Notes under the pieces: model-generated
The model's database searches: none
Seen by the model: the letters and a program-made list of their open reading frames with translations, nothing else
Told to the model about the DNA's origin: nothing
Part shown: piece after piece, positions 58,373-64,000 of the stretch
Numbering within the stretch: position 1 is the first letter of the stretch
Layout of the letters: every line of letters begins with the position of its first letter
Position numbers and translations under genes: made by a program
Assembly: GCA_016125155.1 (NCBI GenBank)
Contig: WGMI01000024.1
Coordinates: 1-64,000 of the forward strand
Direction: 5' to 3'
Length of the DNA: 64,000 bases
Origin: a bacterium
GTDB taxonomy: Bacteria > Bacteroidota > Bacteroidia > Flavobacteriales > Schleiferiaceae

Positions 58373-60720
58373 ACCGCATCCTGAAAAAAACCGCCGTGCT
58401 CGGATCGGGGGTCATGGGCTCCCAGATTGCCTGCCACCTGGCCAATGTGGGGTTTGAAGTGCTCCTGCTCGATCTGCCCGGGGGCGAGTCCGGCACCCCA
58501 GATCGGAACAAAACCGCTGCCGAGGCCCTGGCTAAGGCCATCAAAATGAACCCAGCCCCGCTGCACGACCTCCGCTTTGCCGAGCGCATTCGCTGCGGAA
58601 ACTTCGAAGACGATTTGCCCCAGCTCAAGGACGTCGATTGGATTGTAGAGGCCATTGTGGAGCGCATAGAACCTAAGCAATCGCTCTACGAGCGCGTAGA
58701 GGTGTTTCGCAAACCGGGCAGTTTGATTACCACCAACACTTCGGGCATTCCCATTTCCCTGCTGTCGGCAGGCCGCAGCCCCGATTTTGCCGCCCACTTT
58801 TGCGGGACCCACTTCTTCAATCCGCCTCGCTATTTGCGGTTGTTCGAGCTGATTCCGGGTCCCCATACCCAGCCCGAGGTCCTTTCGTTTTTCGAAGATT
58901 TTGGCGCGCGCATATTGGGGAAAGAGGTAGTCTTGGCCAAGGACACCCCAGCCTTTATTGCCAACCGCATCGGGGTTTTTTCCATGGTCGACTTGTTCCA
59001 CGACCTGCGCACCAGTGGGTTGAGCATCGAGGATGTGGACGGACTTACTGGCACGCTGATGGGCCGTCCCAAATCGGCCACCTTCCGCACCTGCGATGTG
59101 GTTGGGCTCGACACCCTGGTGCACGTAGCCCGCGGACTGGAACAGCACTGTCCGAACGACGAGCAACATTCGCGCTTTGTCCTGCCCGAATACATCGGAC
59201 AAATGATGGCCAAAAACCGATTGGGAAGCAAGACCGGGGCAGGTTTTTACCGAAAAAACGACCGTGGAGACATCGAAGTACTCGACCTCGAAACCCTCGA
59301 ATATCGGCCCTCGGTGCGCAAGCGGTTTGCATTGGTCGACAAGCTCAAATCGACCGAACGCATCCTCGATCGATGGGCGCTGGCGATCGAAGGAGACGAC
59401 GAAGCGGCGGCCTTTTTCCGCCGGATGTTGGGAGGGTTGTTTGCCTACGCCAGCCACCGGATTCCCGAAATTGCCGAAGAGCCGATTCAGATCGACCGAG
59501 CGCTCAAGGCGGGCTTTGGATGGGAGCACGGTCCCTTCGAACTCTGGGACCGCATCGGGGTACAAAAAGGCCGTCAACTGGCCGAGGCCTTGGGCCGCAG
59601 CGTTCCCGAATGGATTCTCGAGCTCGAACGCAGCGGAAAGGGCTTTTATCAACTCGAGAGCGAACAATTGTCTGGATATGTGCCTCAACTGCGCACCTAC
59701 CGTCCGGATGCGGCTGCGCAAGGGTTGATCAAACTCGACTGGATTCGGGGTTCCCGGACGCTATGGACCAACGGCGACTGCTCGATCCTCGATTTGGGCG
59801 ATGGCATCCTCGACTTCGAGATCCACAGCAAGATGAACACCCTGGGGGCCTCGGTTTTGTCAGGACTCCACCGGGCGCTCGACCTCGCAGAACAGCAATT
59901 CCGGGGGCTCGTAATTGGAAACGAAGGCGCACACTTTTCGGTGGGCGCCAATTTGGCGATGGTGTTGATGATGGCCGCCGAAGAAGACTGGGACGAACTC
60001 GGATTCGCCGTGAAGTACTTCCAGGACACCACCATGAGGCTGCGCTATTCGGCCATTCCAACCGTCGTTGCCGTGCACGGAATGACCTTTGGCGGGGGGT
60101 GCGAAATGAGCCTCCATGCCGATGCGGTCCAAGCCGCCGCCGAGACCTATATCGGACTGGTCGAATTCGGGGTCGGGTTGATTCCGGGAGGTGGCGGAAC
60201 CAAGGAACTGACGGCCCGTGCATCAGAGCGCTACCTCAAGGACGATGTGGAGCTCAATGCCTTGCGCGAATACTACCTCACCATCGCCATGGCCAAGGTA
60301 GCCACTTCGGCCCACGAAGCCTTTGCCCACAAATTGCTCCTCTCTGGCCGCGACCGCGTCAGCATCAACAAAGACCGCTTGATCGCGGATGCCAAGCGCA
60401 AGGCCTTGTTGCTGGCCGAAGAAGGCTATGTGCAGCCCGCCCCGAAGAAAATCAAAGTGTTGGGTCGGACGGCGCTGGGCATGTTCGCCGCGGGTTCGTT
60501 TGCGATGCTCGAAGGTGGCTACATCAGCGAACACGACCGGCTCATCAGCCAGAAACTGGGCTGGATTATGGCCGGGGGCGATCTGTCCGAACCCACCGAG
60601 GTCAGCGAGGCCTATTTGCTCGAATTGGAGCGCGAAGCGTTCCTGAGTTTGTGCGGAGAACGCAAAACCCTCGAGCGCATTCAACACATGCTCAAAACCG
60701 GCAAACCCCTGCGCAACTAA
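58369..60720 (+). CDS. 3-hydroxyacyl-CoA dehydrogenase / enoyl-CoA hydratase (FadN-like fusion)
   Basis: A 783-residue fusion enzyme for two steps of fatty-acid beta-oxidation. N-terminal NAD-binding AVLGSGVMGSQIACHLANVGFEVLLLD, with the C-terminal HAD helical domains (FEDFGARILGKEVVLAKDTPAFIANRIGVFSMVDLF). From about residue 460 the crotonase fold follows (VVAVHGMTFGGGCEMSLHADAVQAAAETYIGLVEFGVGLIPGGGGTKEL), with the oxyanion hole and the glutamate-bearing loop. The order HAD then ECH is that of Bacillus FadN and not of E. coli FadB. It begins four bases inside the MarR gene and two bases before the thiolase start. Confidence 0.95.
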   Translation: MNRILKKTAVLGSGVMGSQIACHLANVGFEVLLLDLPGGESGTPDRNKTAAEALAKAIKMNPAPLHDLRFAERIRCGNFEDDLPQLKDVDWIVEAIVERIEPKQSLYERVEVFRKPGSLITTNTSGIPISLLSAGRSPDFAAHFCGTHFFNPPRYLRLFELIPGPHTQPEVLSFFEDFGARILGKEVVLAKDTPAFIANRIGVFSMVDLFHDLRTSGLSIEDVDGLTGTLMGRPKSATFRTCDVVGLDTLVHVARGLEQHCPNDEQHSRFVLPEYIGQMMAKNRLGSKTGAGFYRKNDRGDIEVLDLETLEYRPSVRKRFALVDKLKSTERILDRWALAIEGDDEAAAFFRRMLGGLFAYASHRIPEIAEEPIQIDRALKAGFGWEHGPFELWDRIGVQKGRQLAEALGRSVPEWILELERSGKGFYQLESEQLSGYVPQLRTYRPDAAAQGLIKLDWIRGSRTLWTNGDCSILDLGDGILDFEIHSKMNTLGASVLSGLHRALDLAEQQFRGLVIGNEGAHFSVGANLAMVLMMAAEEDWDELGFAVKYFQDTTMRLRYSAIPTVVAVHGMTFGGGCEMSLHADAVQAAAETYIGLVEFGVGLIPGGGGTKELTARASERYLKDDVELNALREYYLTIAMAKVATSAHEAFAHKLLLSGRDRVSINKDRLIADAKRKALLLAEEGYVQPAPKKIKVLGRTALGMFAAGSFAMLEGGYISEHDRLISQKLGWIMAGGDLSEPTEVSEAYLLELEREAFLSLCGERKTLERIQHMLKTGKPLRN

Positions 60721-60722
60721 CC

Positions 60723-61907
60723 ATGAGTCAAGAAGCCTATATCGTAGCCGCCAAGCGGAGTCCCGTGGGCAAAGCCCCCCGAGGTACCCTGCGCTTTTAC
60801 CGTCCGGACGACCTCGCCGCCCAAGTGATTCGAGCGGTGTTGGCCGAAGTGCCCCAACTCGATCCCCAGCGCATCGACGACGTGCTCGTGGGCAATGCCA
60901 TGCCCGAGGCCGAACAAGGGCTGAACGTGGGACGCCTTATCGCCTTGCTCGGGCTGGACACGGTAGAAGTGCCTGGGGTAACGGTCAACCGCTATTGCGC
61001 CAGCGGTTTGGAAACCATCGCCATGGCGGTGGCCAAAATCCGCTCGGGCATGGCCGATTGCCTGCTCGCCGGGGGAGCTGAATCCATGAGCTACATCCCG
61101 ATGGGGGGCTGGAAGGTCAGCCCGAACTACGCCGTTGCCCAAACCCATCCCGACTGGTACAACAATATGGGGCTTACGGCCGAAGCCGTGGCGCAACAGT
61201 ATTCGGTTTCCCGAGAAGACCAGGATGCCTTTGCCCTCGAATCGCACCGCAAAGCCCTGAATGCCCTGGCTGAAAACCGCTTTGCCGAGCACACCGTTCC
61301 GCTCGAAGTGGCCCAGGTGGTGCTGAACGAAAAAAACAAGCGCATTACCCAGACCCGGACGTTTGCCCAAGACGAAGGACCGCGCGCCGATACCACCCCC
61401 GAAGCCCTCGCCCGGCTCAAGCCTGTATTTGCCGCCAAAGGCAGCGTTACGGCAGGCAATTCGTCCCAAACCAGCGACGGGGCAGCCTTTGTTTTGGTGA
61501 TGAGCGAGCGCATGGTGAACGAACTCGGTCTCAAACCCATCGCGCGATTGGTGAGCTATGCCGCGGCGGGGGTCGAACCCCGGATTATGGGCATTGGACC
61601 CGTAGCCGCGGTGCCCAAGGCGCTGCGCCAGGCTCAGCTCCGCCTTGGACAAATCGACCGCATCGAATTGAACGAGGCCTTTGCTTCCCAATCGCTGGCG
61701 GTGATCCGAGAACTCGACCTTGACCCTGCCAAGGTCAACCCCAATGGAGGCGCCATTGCCTTGGGCCATCCACTGGGATGCACGGGCGCCAAACTCAGCG
61801 TACAACTGTTCAGCGAACTCCGGCGCACCCAATCGCGCTACGGACTGGTCACCATGTGCGTTGGAACTGGTCAAGGCGCGGCGGGCATTTTTGAGCGATT
61901 GGACTAA
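60723..61907 (+). CDS. Acetyl-CoA acyltransferase (thiolase)
   Basis: A 394-residue thiolase from the ATG at 60723 (the track frame from 58800 starts inside the upstream gene). The active-site cysteine lies in NRYCASGLETIAMA near residue 91. The C-terminal GGAIALGHPLGCTGAK and MCVGTGQGAAGIF carry the histidine and second cysteine. It cuts 3-ketoacyl-CoA with CoA to acetyl-CoA in the last step of beta-oxidation; its placement supports the degradative role. It is 2 bp after the HAD/ECH stop. Confidence 0.96.
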   Translation: MSQEAYIVAAKRSPVGKAPRGTLRFYRPDDLAAQVIRAVLAEVPQLDPQRIDDVLVGNAMPEAEQGLNVGRLIALLGLDTVEVPGVTVNRYCASGLETIAMAVAKIRSGMADCLLAGGAESMSYIPMGGWKVSPNYAVAQTHPDWYNNMGLTAEAVAQQYSVSREDQDAFALESHRKALNALAENRFAEHTVPLEVAQVVLNEKNKRITQTRTFAQDEGPRADTTPEALARLKPVFAAKGSVTAGNSSQTSDGAAFVLVMSERMVNELGLKPIARLVSYAAAGVEPRIMGIGPVAAVPKALRQAQLRLGQIDRIELNEAFASQSLAVIRELDLDPAKVNPNGGAIALGHPLGCTGAKLSVQLFSELRRTQSRYGLVTMCVGTGQGAAGIFERLD

Positions 61908-61943
61908 ACGCACTTCCCACACCCTTTTTATCCCATCTTTCCC

Positions 61944-63734
61944 ATGAACCCCTCGACTTCAAGAACCCAGCGCGGCAGCGCCTTTTTAATCGAAGATCTC
62001 GACCCCCAGCGCATATTCGTTCCCGAGGACTTTTCCGACGATCAAAAGATGATGGCCGATTCCACGACCGAATTCGTCGATCGCGAAGTGTGGCCCCAGA
62101 AACACCGATTCGAAGCCCACGACTACGACTTCACGTTCGATTTGATGCGCAAAGCCGGAGAAATGGGGCTTTTGGGCATCTACGTCCCCGAGGCCTACGG
62201 CGGTCTCGGCATGGGTTTCAATACCTCCATGCTGGTCTGCGACCGAATTAGCGGGGCGAGTGGATCGCTTTCAACGGCCTATGGCGCGCACACGGGCATC
62301 GGCATTTTGCCGGTTCTGCTCTATGGAAACGAGGAGCAAAAAGCCTACTACTTGCCCAAGCTCGCGAGCGGGGAATGGATCGGCGCTTATTGCCTGACAG
62401 AGCCGGGAGCAGGGAGCGATGCCAACAGCGGCAAGACCCGGGCCGTGCCCTCGTCCGATGGGTCGTCTTATTCGATCACAGGACAAAAAATGTGGATTTC
62501 GAATGCAGGCTATGCACAGTTGTTTATTGTCTTTGCCAAGATCGAAGACGACAAAAACCTGACCGCCTTTCTGGTAGAGCGCGACAATCCGGGGCTGAGT
62601 CTGGGCGAAGAGGAACATAAAATGGGCATCCGCGCCAGTTCGACCCGGCAGGTGTTCTTTACCGATTGTGTCGTTCGCGCCGACCGCATGTTGGGCGAGC
62701 GCAACGGGGGATTCAAAATTGCCATGAACGCTTTGAACGTGGGCCGCATCAAGCTGGCAGCGGCCTGTCTCGATGCCAACCGACGCATTCTCCGAGCCTC
62801 GGCAGAGTACGCCCAGCAACGGCACCAATTCGGACAGCCGATTGCCCAATTTGGGGCCATCCAGCAGAAACTGGCCACCATGGCCATGCTCCATTTTGCG
62901 AGCGAGAGCGCGACCTACCGGGCCGGACAGGACATCGAAAACACCATTGGCGCGCTCGAGGCCTCGGGTATGGATCCCCAACAGGCCAAGCTCAAAGGGG
63001 TCGAAGAGTTTGCCGTAGAGTGCGCTCTGCTCAAGGTACACGCGTCAGAAGCCGGCAGTTGGATCGTCGACCAAGGGGTTCAGATTTACGGAGGAATGGG
63101 CTATTCCGCCGATGCCCCCATGGACAGTGCTTATCGCGATATGCGCATTGCCCGCATCTACGAAGGCACCAACGAAATCAACCGCATGCTGAGTGTGGGG
63201 ATGTTGTTGAAGAAGGCTTTAAAGGGCGAATTGGAATTGATGGGACCGGCCATGAAGGTCGGAGCAGAACTGCTCGAATTGCCATCGTTTGACGGACCCG
63301 ACCCCGAGGAGCTCTTGAGCGAGGAGCGGGAAAGCCTCGCTCAACTGAAGAAAGCCTTCCTGATGGTGGCTGGCAAAGCCGTGGAACAATTTGGACCGGG
63401 CATCGAAGAAGAACAAGAGATCTTAATGGCGGCCTCCGATGTGCTGATCCAGATCTACGTCTTTGAATCCGTCCTTGGCCGGGCGCTCAAATTGGCCGCG
63501 GCCAAGGGAACCCAAGCCGCGGCTCAGGAAATCGATCTGGCCCGCCTGTACCGATACGAAGCGGTCGAAGTGGCCCAGCGCAGTGCCCGAGAAGCGATTT
63601 CGAGTTTTGCCGATGGCGACGTGCAGCGCATGCTGTTGATGGGGCTCAAGCGGTTTACCAAAATCCGCACTCTGCACAATCTCAAAGAATTGCGCAGACG
63701 TGTAGCCCAGCGAGTTTTGGCAGGGGTTGCGTAG
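61944..63734 (+). CDS. Acyl-CoA dehydrogenase, long form
   Basis: A 596-residue flavoenzyme for the first oxidation of beta-oxidation. Typical motifs are AYCLTEPGAGSDANSG, FFTDCVVRADRMLGERNGGF and IARIYEGTNEINRMLSVG, which include FAD-binding and the region of the catalytic glutamate in QIYGGMGYSADAPMDSAYRDMRIARIYEGTNEIN. The C terminus (~170 residues beyond the usual 380-residue ACAD) is a helical extension with RESLAQLKKAFLMVAGKAVEQFGP, seen in the long Bacteroidota version. It is 36 bp downstream of the thiolase gene and ends the operon. Confidence 0.95.
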   Translation: MNPSTSRTQRGSAFLIEDLDPQRIFVPEDFSDDQKMMADSTTEFVDREVWPQKHRFEAHDYDFTFDLMRKAGEMGLLGIYVPEAYGGLGMGFNTSMLVCDRISGASGSLSTAYGAHTGIGILPVLLYGNEEQKAYYLPKLASGEWIGAYCLTEPGAGSDANSGKTRAVPSSDGSSYSITGQKMWISNAGYAQLFIVFAKIEDDKNLTAFLVERDNPGLSLGEEEHKMGIRASSTRQVFFTDCVVRADRMLGERNGGFKIAMNALNVGRIKLAAACLDANRRILRASAEYAQQRHQFGQPIAQFGAIQQKLATMAMLHFASESATYRAGQDIENTIGALEASGMDPQQAKLKGVEEFAVECALLKVHASEAGSWIVDQGVQIYGGMGYSADAPMDSAYRDMRIARIYEGTNEINRMLSVGMLLKKALKGELELMGPAMKVGAELLELPSFDGPDPEELLSEERESLAQLKKAFLMVAGKAVEQFGPGIEEEQEILMAASDVLIQIYVFESVLGRALKLAAAKGTQAAAQEIDLARLYRYEAVEVAQRSAREAISSFADGDVQRMLLMGLKRFTKIRTLHNLKELRRRVAQRVLAGVA

Positions 63735-63759
63735 GCGTTCGCCGCTTGGGGCACAACCC

Positions 63760-64000
63760 TCAAACCGAAGCAGCCAATTCCAGACTGCGGGTGCACAGCG
63801 CGATTTCCTCGGGAACGTGGTTGGAACCGACCACCAGACTGCGTCCGTCGAGGTGATCGGCCAGCAGTTGCCGGTACCAGTCGCGCCCTGTGGTATCGAG
63901 GTTTGAGCAGGGTTCGTCGAGCAGGAGCAAATCGACTTCGCTGAGCACCGCCAGCGCGAGCTTCAGCCGTTGTTTCATCCCTGAACTCAAACTCGAAACG
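63760..64000 (-). CDS. ABC transporter ATP-binding protein, C-terminal part (cut by window edge)
   Basis: The minus-strand frame enters from the window end and reads VSSLSSGMKQRLKLALAVLSEVDLLLLDEPCSNLD, so the ABC signature and Walker B are seen, then the D-loop and the end of the ATPase (VGSNHVPEEIALC). The start codon is outside the window; the ATG-like point at 63990 in the track is a TTG inside the protein. It resembles the small CcmA-like ABC ATPases of Bacteroidota. The transported substrate cannot be told. Confidence 0.85.
   Translation of the reverse strand, partial: VSSLSSGMKQRLKLALAVLSEVDLLLLDEPCSNLDTTGRDWYRQLLADHLDGRSLVVGSNHVPEEIALCTRSLELAASV

Noticed and set aside
58219-59721. 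500-codon minus-strand frame
   Set aside because: Antisense to the HAD/ECH gene; no signal or motif.
60717-61922. 401-codon minus-strand frame
   Set aside because: Antisense to the thiolase gene, which has a complete active site.

Overview
The window is about 64 kb of a Bacteroidota chromosome, probably Flavobacteriales or a neighbouring order. The evidence is several type IX secretion (T9SS) proteins (a gliding-type C-terminal domain protein, a type A sorting-domain protein and a T9SS plug protein), a Na+-NQR operon with its own ApbE, Bacteroidota-type families (DUF3667, DUF6089, DUF5103, the short NtrC-type regulator), and TAnnTTTG-like -7 boxes close to start codons. Core genes are GC-rich for this phylum; one stretch near 12-15.9 kb is visibly AT-rich. 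No rRNA operon, CRISPR array or prophage is seen. All calls come from reading translations and motifs; no database search was run.

Layout. 1-0.14 kb: end of an IS3-family element. 0.2-11.7 kb: outer-membrane protein, diheme cytochrome c, YceI protein, tRNA-Val, T9SS cargo protein, M3 peptidase and rsmA, DUF4139 protein, 2-hydroxyacid dehydrogenase, MDR oxidoreductase. 11.8-15.9 kb: a small four-cysteine membrane protein (NqrM candidate), then an accessory island: a VapBC-like module bracketed by a direct repeat of that gene's 3' half, two small membrane proteins, an ECF sigma gene interrupted by an in-frame amber codon, a 126-bp palindromic attC-like element and an HNH nuclease gene. 16-23.1 kb: apbE and nqrFEDCBA (read nqrA to nqrF, then apbE, on the minus strand). 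23.2-26.9 kb: T9SS plug, DUF3667, apaG and a Sua5/TsaC gene, the last three joined by GTGA- or TTGA-type junctions. 26.9-34.9 kb: recQ, tatC, lptB, an ECF sigma gene with a 53-residue partner gene, uvrA. 35.4-40.9 kb: DUF6089 protein with yaaA, a CsgG-like/LPP20 lipoprotein pair, terC. 40.9-52.1 kb: purL, NtrC-type regulator, ppx/gppA, amidohydrolase, acyl-CoA ligase, SRPBCC protein, pyrE, NUDIX, coaD, ddl. 52.3-57.9 kb: PASTA protein, T9SS cargo, rluD-like, di-heme peroxidase, a further LPP20-like lipoprotein. 57.9-63.7 kb: MarR regulator and a beta-oxidation operon (HAD/ECH fusion, thiolase, acyl-CoA dehydrogenase). The window ends inside an ABC ATPase gene.

How the genes fit together. The Na+ pump operon, its flavin transferase ApbE and the NqrM candidate would together build a working Na+-NQR. 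The beta-oxidation operon has a MarR regulator with a perfect palindrome just before its start codon, and an acyl-CoA ligase gene about 10 kb away. Three sigma-54-like promoter candidates lie before lipoprotein or envelope genes, and a sigma-54 activator is encoded in the window. The most unusual part is the 12-15.9 kb island.
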